Part shown: positions 12,172 through 24,232 of the stretch, piece by piece
Layout of the letters: every line of letters starts with the position of its first letter
How positions within the stretch are numbered: the first letter of the stretch is position 1
Notes under the pieces: generated by a model
What the model was told of the DNA's origin: nothing
The model's database searches: none
What the model saw: the letters and a program-made list of their open reading frames with translations, nothing else
Made by a program: the position numbers and the translations under genes
NCBI RefSeq assembly: GCF_000003855.2
Contig: NW_003101659.1
Coordinates: 399,475 to 463,474 of the forward strand
From: Blastomyces gilchristii SLH14081
Taxonomy: Eukaryota; Ascomycota; Eurotiomycetes; Onygenales; Ajellomycetaceae
Reading direction: 5' to 3'
DNA length: 64,000 nucleotides

Positions 12172-13886
12172 ATGTCGAAACGCGGGGTGGATGCGACAGA
12201 CGATCTGTCCGCGCCATTGAAAGCTGGCGAGCGCCCTGTGGCAGATGCCCCGCCTGATGAAGTGGGGGAATTCGAGGACGAGTTTGAGGATGAGTTCGAG
12301 AGTGAAGATGAGATCCTCGAGGCTGGCGTTGACGGGCGCCCAGATGCAGAAAGAGAAGCAGAGGAGCAAAGGGGTATGTGGCTGCCCATGAAGTAAAAAA
12401 CGGCATTGCGGTGGGCAACTCCGTTTCGTCGCAATTGAAGCCCCCCCCAACGGATCACAAATGTTTACTGAGGAATAAATCAAACCAGATGCCATGGATG
12501 TCGATAAGCAGACGTTTATACCGGGGCGAACAAAACTGGCTCCCGGGGAGACATTATATCCAGACCCTACCACTTATGAAATGCTTCACACCCTCAGCAC
12601 GCCGTGGCCGTGCCTCTCATTCGATATAATAAAAGATGGATTGGGTGATAACCGGAAAACATACCCGGCCACAGTATATGCTGTAGCTGGGACACAAGCA
12701 GACAGGCTTCGTTCGAAAGAGAACGAATTGATGGTTCTCAAATTGAGCGGGCTCAGCAGGATGGAGCGAGAAAACGACTCGGGCAGCGACGACGAGTCTG
12801 ACGACGAATCTTCAGAGCCCATTCTCGAATCAAAATCCATTCCCCTGAGCCACACAACGAACAGAATCCGCGCCCATCAGACTCCCTCTCCCTCCGGAGA
12901 CTACTCCAAACCACCGCAGACCATTACCGCATCGATGCTTGAGAATGCTCATGTTGTCATCCACGACGTCACACCTTATCTTTCCACATTTGATAACCCC
13001 GGCTCAATCATCCCTCCCTCTGCCTCAAAACCCCTATCTACTCTACGAATGCACAAATCGGAGGGTTACGGCGTAGACTGGTCCTCCCTCCACCCCCTAG
13101 GCAAACTCCTTACCGGTGATAATGACGGGTTAATATACGCCACAACTCGCACCGAGGGAGGCGGCTGGGTGACTGACACACGTCCGTTCATCGGACATAC
13201 CTCCGCTGTCGAAGAGCTCCAATGGTCTCCAAACGAGCGCAACGTGTTCGCATCCGCCAGCAGCGATGGAAGCGTCAAGGTATGGGACGTCCGATCCAAG
13301 TCGCGCAAACCAGCCGTAGACGTCAAGATATCCAACACAGACGTGAACGTGATGAGTTGGTCGCGGCAGACGTTCCATCTCCTGGCCACGGGCGCCGACG
13401 ATGGGCAGTGGGGGGTATGGGATCTGCGACATTGGAAGCCCAATACATCAGGCGGCGCCTCCCAGCTCAAACCGAAGGCTGTGGCGTCCTTTGACTTCCA
13501 CAAGGAGCCTGTGACGAGTATAGAATGGCACCCGTCAGATGACAGTGTAATTGCGGTTTCGTCTGCGGATAATACGCTGACGCTGTGGGATCTTGCTGTC
13601 GAGCTCGATGATGAGGAAAGCCGCGATCCTGCTGGCCTTGCTGATGTCCCGCCTCAGCTACTCTTTGTGCATTACATGGAATCAGTGAAGGAACTGCATT
13701 GGCAGGCGCAAATGCCCGGGACCATTATGGCGACTGGGAGTGGTGGATTCGGGTAAGTGTCGGAATTTTCTGTTTTCATTTCCTTTTTATATTTTCAACT
13801 ACATCCACTCCACTCCATTCCTATCCGTAAATATGATGCTAACCAGCCTTCGTGGAAACAGTGTATTCAAAACCATCAGTGTTTAG
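12172..13886 (+). CDS. rrb1: ribosome assembly WD40 protein Rrb1/GRWD1
   Basis: Three exons, 12172-12373, 12489-13752 and 13862-13886, giving 496 residues. The N-terminus is highly acidic (FEDEFEDEFESEDEIL). The family signature AMDVDKQTFIPGR with LAPGETLYPD follows at the start of exon 2. A WD40 propeller then shows clear repeats: DGLIYATT, ASSDGSVKVWDVRS, ATGADDGQWGVWDLRHW and SSADNTLTLWDLAVE. Rrb1 is the dedicated chaperone of ribosomal protein Rpl3/uL3 in 60S subunit assembly. The last exon codes only the final residues VFKTISV; the GG|T codon split across its intron closes perfectly. The start was set at the ATG of MSKRGVDAT. The first intron (115 bp, GTATGT...CAG) restores the frame between EEQR and DAMDVDK. 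Confidence 0.95.
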
Positions 13887-15265
13887 GTGATTTAGGCTTT
13901 GGGGAAAGGTTCTTGGGACATATATTGGCACCGGAAACTACACACAAAATGAAAATTGCATATATCATCGGGTCACACACAAAGTATAATCCATTGTTTA
14001 TTTCCCGTAGATCTCTTTCTCCTTTTCCCCATTAAATGAGCCATTAATGAATAATGAATGAAACTTTATGATATATATTGATACACTTTAGGCCTGCCCC
14101 TATAACTACAATTTTCCATTGTCCAAAAGGTATATATATCCATGCTAGCTTATCCGTGCGGGACTGAACAACACCTTAAATCAACCAACCTAAAGGAAAA
14201 AAGATATACTGCTAACTATTCCTTTTCTATTTCCGATACAACCCGCAGAGACCGAAAAAGTAATTTCTACAAATAGGGTTAATGTATATATATATATATG
14301 TGTGTGTGTTGTGTGTGTATGTGTGTGTGTGTGAATTGAGGATCGATCCCGGCAGAATCAAATGCCACAAATTGGGGAAGCTCTCACTCATTTAGCATCA
14401 CTGCTAGGATACTAGCTCGGCCATAGATATCAAGAAATATATCCTAGTTATAGTTGAATTCATGCATTTGTCACAGTCCTTCATTCCGCTTTGCACTGAC
14501 TGGTACATGCCTAAGAGTGATGTATACCAAAGGAGGTTAAGCATGACTTCACAACGGCTCTCCCCTTCTCCCCCATCAATGGTCATCGCGAAAAGGCCAC
14601 GGTTATATAAGCAGCTTAAAAAAAGGGAATCCAGGCACAGCAAACAGATGAAGTCAGTTGTCGCTTTGCAAAGGAGAGGGAATGGATGGTGTGAGTATAT
14701 ATATTTCTTGATTCTCCAGGATCCAGTCATGGATTTTAGAATCCTTTCTTTAAACACCCCTTTGTTCACCCCGCGTGGGATCTCTAACATTAAAGAGAAA
14801 AGTATACTTATCGTATACTTATCGCATCGTTAGTTACCTCCCCCCTTCCACCCTCTATTCTACCCCTGAAGACGTGTCCAAGGGACAGGTGGATTTCTTG
14901 AACCATCGCTGTTCTATTCCTCTTTCAAAGGGATATAGAACCAGAAACGGAGTATCGAAGGAGTATTGAGTTGTCAAAGAGGACTAATACGACCGCATAT
15001 TTCTCGAGAAGCAGGTTGAACTTGGAAGGTCACGCCTGTACCCTGTTTAGGAGAAAGGGAGAAACAATCCTTATAACTCCCTCTTTGGACAGGGCAAAGG
15101 TTAAAGAAATTGCGAAATAGCATTTCCGAATCCCGAAACGGGTCAGTTCTTCTTTTAGAAAATTGTAGCAAGCAAGTGAGCCATTAACCAAAACGAATCA
15201 ATGGAGCATGTACTCGTATAGAGATAGAGCAGCCTCTAAACCAAAAAAAAAGGGATCTAGAAACA
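13887..15265. other. intergenic; TA/TG microsatellite
   Basis: No gene supported. It contains the 3' flank of rrb1 and a (TA)n(TG)n microsatellite at about 14284-14334. A 123-codon plus-strand frame (14462-14833) has no domain and no coding character that I can see. Confidence 0.5.
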
Positions 15266-15862
15266 ATGGTGCGCAACTCTCCATCTGCCGGTAACAATGA
15301 TGCTTCGGACAACCATCACGACTTGATCCCCGGACCCCACGACAAATATACTGCCAATAACAAGGCTCCGCTAGCCAACGATACCAGGTCCCCCCCTCCC
15401 CAGATCGACCCAACAGCCCTCAAGGCGGAGGATATAAGCAACAGCACCGTATCCGCCTCTACGCAAGCCAGCAGCGCATCAGAGCCCGTGCTCCACCTCC
15501 GCGGCGGCGGGGCCATAGCGAGCGTCATTGTGCCGGATCCCTATCCAGATGATGACCAGCGTCCCTCTAGGGTTCTCTGGTACGTCTCAACCGGCACCGG
15601 GAGGAGACCAACATTTGGCGAAATCAGGCGAGCGCGGACTATGCAACGGAGTAACAGCGATGGTCGTAGCAGTTATGGAGGTCATGTGCCTGAAAGTGAG
15701 AATATGCCCCAATATGCGCCGCCGAAGGAAAGGGGGAGGGGCTTCTGCAAGACAATCGGGTATATTCTAACTTGTGGCCGTTGCTTTCAGAGACGTAGGC
15801 AGGAGCCTGAGTGGGAGCCTCCGGATGAACTGGTGCCGGCCTTCTACCCGCCTCGTCCTTAG
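15266..15862 (+). CDS. uncharacterised 198-residue protein with LRGG motif and Cys-rich tail
   Basis: I do not recognise the function. The frame runs from an ATG in AACAATGG context with no stop for 198 codons, and its codon use is more GC-rich than the flanks, which supports real coding. The protein has a disordered first half (polar, Asn/Ser/Thr/Pro) that ends in VLHLRGGG at residues 76-82, a motif resembling the LRLRGG tail of ubiquitin but internal here. The middle is basic (TGRRPTFGEIRRARTMQRS). The C-terminal third has Cys in GFCKTIGYILTCGRCFQRRR, followed by an acidic-proline end. Two or three clustered cysteines next to basic residues could be a palmitoylation or metal site; this is inference. 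It could be a lineage-specific gene. Confidence 0.55.
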   Translation: MVRNSPSAGNNDASDNHHDLIPGPHDKYTANNKAPLANDTRSPPPQIDPTALKAEDISNSTVSASTQASSASEPVLHLRGGGAIASVIVPDPYPDDDQRPSRVLWYVSTGTGRRPTFGEIRRARTMQRSNSDGRSSYGGHVPESENMPQYAPPKERGRGFCKTIGYILTCGRCFQRRRQEPEWEPPDELVPAFYPPRP

Positions 15863-18169
15863 GCGGTCCCCGATTCCTCCTGTGGTGCGGGTTCACAGTC
15901 TTCACGGTCGTGCACCGTCAGAGCCCAATTTTGAGCCGTTGCCTCCACATGTTCAGTGCTCTTGTGTTGGTCCTCTGATACGCATTTCATCTATCACTAC
16001 CATCATTACTCTTCGTAGCAATGGGCCATTTCGCCATGTAGACGAGGATGATTCCCGAGGTAACCGTTGGAGATCCCAGACTTGAATTGTATGGCGATGT
16101 TGTTGTTCACCGCCTTCATTCGCACTTATTTCCTTTTTTTTCCGCTTCCTCGTCCTCTTCGTCTTCTCTAGGTCAGGAGAGGAAAAATGTTTTTGTAGTT
16201 TGAGATATTGCAGCCTACCTAGTTGGTATCAACCCCACACAACAGATAGCAGAACATCAATAGATATGATTTGAACAGAGAGTCTAGTATTGGATTCTTG
16301 AGCCAGCAATCAATCCAGCTCCCAAATTGTCCAGTTGATAAACGGAGACAGGGCGCAAGCGCGCGCGTTGCCGCGAATAATGAGATGTAGTGAGTGAAAC
16401 GCATTTTGCACAACCGTTTCAGGAAATAATATATCAAAGCTCATCTCTATGGACTTGGTTGGTGGCTTGGGACAGGCACGTAACGTAACCTACATGAATA
16501 AAACTGGGGTGGGAGCTCCCAACTACCCTGGAACGGATAGCTTCCCTAAAAATATAGAAAGTTTGTTCTAACAGAAACAAACTGTTTTTAAAACTCTTTA
16601 GAAGCTAGTGGATGGGCTCTCAACGCCGGCTCCCTTGTTGTGGTCCGGTTTGGATTCGTAACTTGATCCCGGCCCCGTTCCTTATTGCGTTGTGGTCAGT
16701 GAGCGCATTACAAAACCTGCTGGATGAGAGAGAGAGAGAGAGAGAGGATCTCAACCCAGGGCGTATCAAACTCTCAAGTTCGATCCTCAAACAACTGAGA
16801 GATAGTAATAGTATGGGAATCGAAGCAGATTCTCACCAAAGAAAGGACACACCGGGATTTGATCGGAATATAATTAGATAAATCCGGCGTTCCATCATCC
16901 TCCGCCTTCTGCTCCCATGCTGAAAAAGGAACCAACGCCGAGTTTCGTTGATGCGTTAATGCACGCTATCCGCTAGTTATCCCAGGATCATAGGAACGGG
17001 CGAAGATGGGTGTGTGTGTGGTGTGTGTGGTGTGTATGTATACTGTGTATACCAACATCTTGACCAGTAACAGAGTATAGAGCATAGAGAGGCGGAACTA
17101 AACCTGGAAGCTCGGACAAGGGTAACTAGCAGTCAGTCAGTGGCGTTCTTTTTTTCGTGCCTTGCTGTCATTTTGTTTGTTTGGTGGTGGGGGTACATGG
17201 ATGTATGTAGTTTCAAAGTGTTCTTTATTGATATCGATGGAGGGGTAACTATGTAACTGATCAAGCTGAAGAAAAAAAGAATACATGTAAGATGTAGTTA
17301 AGCAACAATACTCTACTACATCGCAGGTTGTGATGTGATATGGATCATTAGGCATTCCACGGCCATCTATATACCTCCATAGCCTGCATGTTGGGGGTGC
17401 GGCCACCCAGAGCGGCCTTTTTTGAGCTCAAATGATAACTTTACATGCTCTGACAAGATCACATTCATCATCATCATCAATCTCAATGTTTTATACAAAT
17501 TTCATTCAGTGATGATCATCATGATGATGTGTTCACAATCTATGAATACTCATTCTCATCTCAAGATCAATATGTCTCGCCTGGCTGGATGCGAAGAAGC
17601 GCCGTCGAAGAGTTTACCGAATTAATAGCCTTATGCACCACCTTAACTCTTGATCCTGCGATTTGATGACTAGGTCAGAGAGTACTTTGAGGTGAAAAAG
17701 AGTCTGTTCTGTGAGCAGTGTACTCCCCGTTAGATCCTGGACTCGCTGTCAAATCACCAATCCCTTTCGTCTATAATTTTTGAAATCTCACGGCGCCGAT
17801 TTATTTACGCCAAGACTAATTACATCTTTACACAGCAGACATGTTTCTGGTGATCACCCGGAGTTCCTATGTATTTCATCGCCAGGGAGCATTTGTGCGC
17901 AGACGTGGGCGCTTAAGACAGGCATGTTCACAGCCCAACAGTGGTGATAATTTGACATGCCCAGAGTCCCGTTGAAGCACCTGAGCTATCACGTCAGTCA
18001 ATCGGATATGTCTGCTGCTTCTGCTCCTCCTTGCATTGCGTCCCCTGCATGGGGTGAATTTCATCTTCGCGCGCCTCTGGGAGCCTGTCACAATGGACTG
18101 CTCGAGTAAATTTGCTTGCCCCCGACCTCCTGCTTGAGAAGAGCCGAACCCTTGGAGGCGAGATGTAAA
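15863..18169. other. intergenic; GA and GT microsatellites
   Basis: No gene supported. A (GA)n run lies at about 16726-16746 and GTGTGTGT/GTGGTGTG runs at about 17009-17040. CATCATCAT repeats occur around 17465-17480 and 17510-17530. Confidence 0.5.
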
Positions 18170-19064
18170 TCACATCCCCGGCTTTCTCAAATGGACCGCG
18201 TTGGAGGGTGCTCCGTCCAAGAGAACCTCGTTTTTCCGGCCAAGAGGGAATCGAGTGAACCGCGGCCTGATTTCTTCAAGGGCTTCGCGCTGTTTGGAGA
18301 ACCGTCCAACTGAGATCCAGGAGAATATTTCCCAGCGCAGCCTATCTGCCCAGCCCCAATTTTCTGGTACAGAGAAGTTATGCATGGACGCGTATTCGAA
18401 GTAAACCGGATAGAAACCTGAGTAGTCCCAATCTAGTAGCCAAAGGCGGCGTCTGTCATCGAGAATCACGTTTCTTGGAGCGAGATCATGATATGTGAAC
18501 ACCAATGGAGTTTGATGTGATGGAAATTCTTTCTTGCTCTGTACGCCTGCTTTTCGTCGTGACAATGGAACAAAATTAAGACAAAAACGGATGAACGCTG
18601 GAATAGCTTCTGGACAAGCATGGCAAGGAAGCTGATAAAAATCCTCCAGCCAGAACGCCCGACGCATCCCAGTGGAGAGAGATCCGGCAGTGGAAGACGT
18701 CACCTCTCTCATCCGATGCACGAACCGGCGAAGCTGATATGCCAGACCCAGAGCTGTAAGCCAGCCAAGGTGCGTCCAGGCTTCCTCCAAAGTCTGCCCA
18801 TGAATCCGCTCCAGGATGATGTAAAGATCGTTGTCCCTCTCGACCGTCCGTCTGATGCAAGGCACCCTGATCCCAAAGTCGACCTGCCCGCGCCATCGCC
18901 GCAAGCACGTTCACTTCCTTCCCCCGCGAGAAGTGTTTTGCTACTAGGTTTTGGGATAGTAGAAACACACTCCATGAGAGCTTGCATGATTCGACAATGT
19001 GGCTGACCAGCGTCGCAGTGTCGTACCGCGAAAGGCGCTTTTCATCGAACTCCGCACCCACCAT
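18170..19064 (-). pseudogene. APH/choline-kinase-like phosphotransferase with a 1-nt frameshift
   Basis: From the ATG at 19064 the reading MVGAEFDEKRLSRYDTATLV... runs to EVNVLAAMARA near 18885, then must skip one base to continue as VDFGIRVPCIRRT...LYIILERIHG to the stop at 18170. Joined, this is about 297 residues, the usual size of fungal single-domain phosphotransferases (APH family, protein-kinase-like fold). The C-lobe keeps the Brenner-type catalytic loop YHDLAPRNVIL and the metal-binding LLDWDYSGFYP, so catalytic residues are intact. No intron explains the shift: the only GT and AG pairs nearby would remove the conserved GIRVPC block or be under 25 bp. It could be a young pseudogene, a strain-specific lesion or a base-call error, since the downstream frame is otherwise clean. 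Substrate unknown. Confidence 0.65.
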
Positions 19065-19484
19065 CTTCACAGAATCTCTCTGCACCTCTCCCTCTTTCTC
19101 TGTGTGTGTGCTGAGGTATAAGCTCCGAAAGCCGAGTTTCCACTTGGAAAGATGTTTAAACAGGCCTTGGGCAATGATGGCAAACAGCGCAGGTTCCCAA
19201 AAAAGAGAAGAAGGAAGGTAACTATAGCAAGTAAATACGCAGCTCAAGGAGATGGTAGCATGGTGACGCAAAACAGAGCCCTCCTCTTCTTTAAATGAGT
19301 TCAGCTACTTAGATGTGAGCTTCAGCCAATCAGAGTGTAACTATAAGACCCTTCAGTCTAAGATCATTTTAATATCACTACGCTGTATTAACCACAAAAT
19401 TAAAAACAAAATACAATAATAAAGTATCTGCGTTTCTGCATGATTGAGAAATTTCTCCACGCCTTGGAAATAGGCGTATAGTAC

Positions 19485-19630
19485 GGAGCCCCCCAGGTAT
19501 AGAGCCCCCCAGGTATAGAGCCCCCCAGGTATAGAGCCCCCCAGGTATAGAGTCCCCTAGGTATAGAGATCCCCAGGTATAGAGATCCCCAGCTATAGAA
19601 ATCCTCTAGATATAGAGATCCCCTGGGTAT
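19485..19630. repeat. 16-bp tandem repeat array, 9 units
   Basis: Nine head-to-tail units of AGAGCCCCCCAGGTAT. The first four are nearly identical, later units drift (AGAGATCCCCAGGTAT and similar) and the last two carry one extra base. Both ends border the motif TACGGAG (19482-19488 and 19630-19636). No spacers are present, so it is a minisatellite and not a CRISPR array. Confidence 0.95.
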
Positions 19631-20154
19631 ACGGAGTATGCGCGGAGAGATGGCGAAGGCTGGTGTATATCTTTTAAAAATAAATAAATAAATAAATATG
19701 AAAGAAAATAAAAGAAAAGAAAAAGGGTTGGTTGATAAGCCCCCCCCAACTCATGACTGCTTTTTGAGCAATGGTGGCTGAACCAGAATCTTCCTAACCC
19801 TATCTAAACCTTTAATTTAGCAGCCATGTATCGACGATTGATCCGTACGCTGCTATTATTAATATTGGAAAAGGGATAGTCGGTATGGACTGTACATACG
19901 TACTCTGTAGCTCTGTACGGAGTAGGTAGGTAGGCGAGTAAATAATAGCCAAGCAAGCATTCCTCTAGAATATTTCCTACCTGCCTGCTTACGGAGTAAG
20001 TACCTACACAACACTTTTCAGAAGCTCTAACCATTTGATACAAGCTCTCTACCAACTCCCTACTTAGTCCGTCCTTTTTATTAGGCTCAAACAAACCTAA
20101 CCATGCCCGTGCACGGCCGCCCCTGGCGCTGCACAAGAAAAGTTAAGCAACAAA

Positions 20155-20205
20155 GCAGAAAAAAAAAAAAAAAAAAAACAAAAAAAAAACAAAAAAAAAA
20201 AAGCA
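20155..20205. repeat. poly-A tract
   Basis: A run of about 50 bases made almost only of A, broken by a few C and G. It may be the 3' end of an old retroposed sequence, but no element is visible beside it. Confidence 0.8.
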
Positions 20206-20704
20206 ACGGGATGAAAGCAAAATCGTGCAAGGATAACCATGTCACCAGCCGTTCTCCCGCCTGCGCCGCTGCACACATCCATCGTAACTATGCAGCGGGA
20301 GTGACGGGCTGCCATGGATGCCACTGATGCTGCTTGGGGGGCCAGCCACTACACTACATACCTAGGCAAGCACGCTTGTATGTTATCGACTAACGCCGCT
20401 TTGTTGGCTGGGCATTGGCCGCTTGGTCTATCAATCGGTGGATTCATATTTGGGACCTGGCGCGGGGGGTTGGGCTTGAATAATAGGAACTGGATTTTCG
20501 GAAAAAATTGGGGAAAGGAAAGAAATGATCTGAAAGGAGTAACATAACTTTCTTCTGTAACTACGGGCAAGCAACAATTATCAGAAGGAAACTGTACAGA
20601 GTAGGTACAGTACCACGGACAATAGTTACAACTAACTACGCATAGTTATCATCTGTCTAATGGACAATATTGGAAAACGATGTCTTGGTTCAACTTCTTT
20701 TAGA

Positions 20705-20931
20705 CAAAAGTTTTGATTAGCGCTAAGAATTTAAGCTGTAATACTGTTACCAGCATAAAATATTACCATTCCCTGTCTTAACTAGAGTTCTAGGCGGTAA
20801 ATGCCTGAATAAACAGGGACACCTTAACTAATGCTAGCCTAAATTTCAGGGTGTTTGAAGAATGATCCGTGGGAAGGTAGGTCACGAGGGTTTACAGCTT
20901 AAATTCTTAGCGCCAATCAAAGCCTTTTGAG
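20705..20931. mobile_element. candidate MITE with ~38-bp terminal inverted repeats
   Basis: The left arm CAAAAGTTTTGATTAGCGCT continues as AAGAATTTAAGCTGTAA (to about 20740). The right arm (about 20893-20930), read on the opposite strand, is CAAAAGGCTTTGATTGGCGCT continuing identically AAGAATTTAAGCTGTAA. Only about three positions differ. The element is about 227 bp, with no coding capacity, and has a second inner inverted pair (CCCTGT and ACAGGG). Flanking bases give a possible 3-bp duplication AGA. This is the layout of a non-autonomous DNA transposon (MITE). The partner transposase is not in the window. A hairpin RNA or regulatory palindrome is the alternative. Confidence 0.65.
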
Positions 20932-21518
20932 AGGATCCGTACAGTTAAAGAAATAATGGACAACCACCGTAACTACTCTGTACTCTGTACTCTGTACAGA
21001 GAGTGAAGAGTGGAAAAACCCATCCCAGCCAGAAATAACACTCGAACTTACCAAACCCAGAGCCAAAGGAAAATATGTAATATATGTTCTTTTCTCCCCA
21101 GAGAATCTGGATCTGGGCCAACTGCAAGGCTAAAATGTGGAAGTCTCGAGGCAAGGTCTGCCAACTCAACTGCCTGTAGGCTTCATGGTTTGTTTGTTCT
21201 AGCGAAATCCATTTAGATCAGAGGCCCGGAAATATTTGGAACCTGGCCATTTTTAGCTCTCCAGTTTCTTTTCTTTTCTCTCCCTGACAGCAACGGCCGG
21301 GACGGCCCAGGGGAAACAATTCGTTCACATGATTGGATTATCATGGAAAACCCTGAACTTGGACGTTTGAAGGTGATGGGATGGGATGGATGGTGATGTA
21401 GACAGGGGTTCTAAGAATAGCACCTAGGTATGTACAGCGTACAGTACTTTCCACCTGCATTTTTGTTACAAAAGGATCAGGTTCCTCGTCCGTCTTGAAT
21501 TCGTGCGCTTGTTGTATG

Positions 21519-21521
<3 letters not shown>

Positions 21522-21556
<35 letters not shown>

Positions 21557-21557
21557 C
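21522..21557. repeat. poly-T tract
   Basis: Thirty-five or so consecutive T in gene-free DNA. No neighbouring element explains it. Confidence 0.9.
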
Positions 21558-24191
21558 GAATATTTTCCCTAGAAGAAAAGAAAATTAGTTACCCATACCA
21601 TACTCGCTTCTTCATTTTGACCTAGCGGCCTCTCCACTAGACTATGCAAGTTGGCGCTTCGTGTATGGTGTAGTTATGGGTATGGTACTGGTCCACGGAC
21701 GGCCCTTCTAGAAAACGTTTTCTAGCGGTAACTTAAATATGGATAACGTTCGTCGTTACCAGACACGTTTGCCTCGGAGACCTCGGGAAGGTTGGATTTG
21801 GGGACAGAGGTATCGTCGTACTGTATGTTGGGAGATGCGAGTGTCCAAGTAACGGGCTGTCCCATCCAGAACCCCCGCGGATGCTAAGCAGCTTTGATAG
21901 AAATGTGGAATGCGATTAACTACAACAATAACTTATATAGACGCGGAGAGTCATTTCCATGTAATGTCCCAGCACATTCTGTTCTCCAAAAAACATGAAA
22001 CAAACAAGTAAACGCTGAGCTCCTCTCTGTGGATAGTTACATGTCATGCATGCGTCTTCTTCACCCATCTCCGGCCCCAGGCGATCAGAGATTTCCCGCC
22101 TTGGCTCTTTCGTAAACGAGCTTACGCTGCTTGGCTTCAGGCAGAAGTCGATGATAATCACCAGCCACTGTACGGGGGTTAGGGACTGGAGCCATTCTTG
22201 GACATGCAAGGGTGGCGGATTCAGGGAAAGTGTTCAGGGAAAGTTTTCAGGAAAAAGCTCCCCTACACCTACTCACCTGCTCACATTCAATGATGATGTT
22301 GTCTCAAGGGCCTTCCTTAACCCAGGTGCTTTTTCAAGAGATACTTGGTTATTCCGTGGGTTAGTGTGGCTATGATAAGCTCGCTCTACATGCGACTCAT
22401 TTGATATTTTCAAAGAAACATTGGAGCAAAAGAAGTCCCCCCTTCAATTCTAAAAATATTCGGGTTATTGCACCATCTGAGCATCTCGGCGTCTCAGCCT
22501 GCGGAGCGCGTCAACTGGACAACTGGACTACATACCATACCGAGGGTTGGTTGGATCAAACGTTCTGCACACCAGGAAACCAGGAAACCAGGATGTATGC
22601 AATGATAGTACATTGCATGCATGATGATGTCGTTTGTTAACCAGATCGCGTCGCATGGTTGGATGGCCCATGTACGGAGTATATGTCGCCGAATCATCTT
22701 GACCAGAGCACACTGTGGCGGCGGCCGGAGACATTGATGTCCTCTTAGTACATAATCCATACACATGACCATCATTGGCGAACCAATTCTGGACATCGAA
22801 GGTGTACCCGTACAGTAACTACATGTATGATGGGCTCCTGGGATATATATATTGACAAACAACAATGGTTCGAACAGAACCCTAACAAATCGTATCATGT
22901 TTTCCTTGTAGCCAAACTTGGCCATGAGTACGTTGCAGAATTCCTTGCTCGTGCTCTTCCTCTAATCAACAATAGGACCGCTTTCTGTACATTTGGCCAA
23001 GGGAATAGAAAGAAACTTCCACTCACCCTACTATATACAGTTCAACCAAGCAGCCCAATGATGCGTGTTCCTGACAGGAAATAAGGGAGACTCAGGCGGC
23101 TAGGGGGAAGCAGGTGGTGCCTTAACCTAGTCAACCCTGCATGATTCCATGACTCGCATGTAGTTTTCAATTGCGGGCAGTTTCATCCATCAGTTTGAGA
23201 CTTCCCTGCATCTCAGGAAGGAACCTACACATAGATTGATTGGGCTTGAAATCCTACAAAGCATTTCCATGCGCCCATGTTTGCTTCCTAGAGAGTCTTT
23301 TTCGTTTGTCCATTCCGCGTTGGAAAAACAGACAGAAGAGAATAATAGAACCAAGTACATACATCTTTTTTTTGCCGCTGACGCTCCTGAAACCAACCCA
23401 GGTTTGAAACTACCCAACCAGCGGACGAGAATAGAATATTGTTTGCATGTTGGCATCATGGCATGGCATCAGCAGAGGAGGCCTCGGCGGCAAGATGGGA
23501 TTGGAGAGCAGCGCCACTGATGGCGACTGCAACAGGGGCGATTGATTGGCTCTCGCGCTTTGCTTGTGTCCATGTAGGGCTTTGGACTCCCGCATGCTCC
23601 TGCAACGAGGATATGCGCCTCCAGCCGCCGTCCAGGAGGGTGTGGATGTGCCTGAATCGGACTCATCTGGCGCTCTTTTGTTGGTAATTGGCGGCTGCGT
23701 TGTAAGTTATTGACAATCTTCTGCAAAGAATGAATAAAATATATGAGGCGAATAATGAAACAGACTTTTTGTAAAACATCGTTAATTTCTGGATCAAGTT
23801 CGCGTGGTAAGTTTGCTTTCTTGTTATCGATCGATCTGCTAGTTAACCAATCTCTCATCAACTGTGACGCTCTGTTGCGACAGAGGCGCCAAAAGAAGAA
23901 AGAAAACGCATCAGAAACAGGCCACGCGCAGTTAAACTAGCCCAGGATAGCTTTGTCCTGTCCCCACGCCTTTGCTCGGAGCATGGCTCAAGTTGATACC
24001 TTGAGCGCCAGTGGGGCTTTCTTTCTACTATGCGTAGGTGATGATGATGACGATGATGAGGATGCGCGTGCAATCCCATCCCTCCCTGGCCGGGCTGGGG
24101 AAGGTCCAAGCGCGGTCTCTGCGTTACGCAAGTTGTCAGCAAATAATAACTAATAATGCAAGCTATGCAGAGCAAATGGAATCACCAGCTA

Positions 24192-24198
24192 CACACAC

Positions 24199-24232
<34 letters not shown>
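24192..24232. repeat. (CA)n microsatellite
   Basis: About 17 CA dinucleotides with one early interruption, in gene-free DNA. Confidence 0.9.

Noticed and set aside
16612..16881. 89-codon plus-strand frame
   Set aside because: It crosses a GA microsatellite and shows no recognisable domain.
19485..19630. Possible CRISPR array
   Set aside because: Units are directly adjacent with no spacers, and the organism is a fungus.
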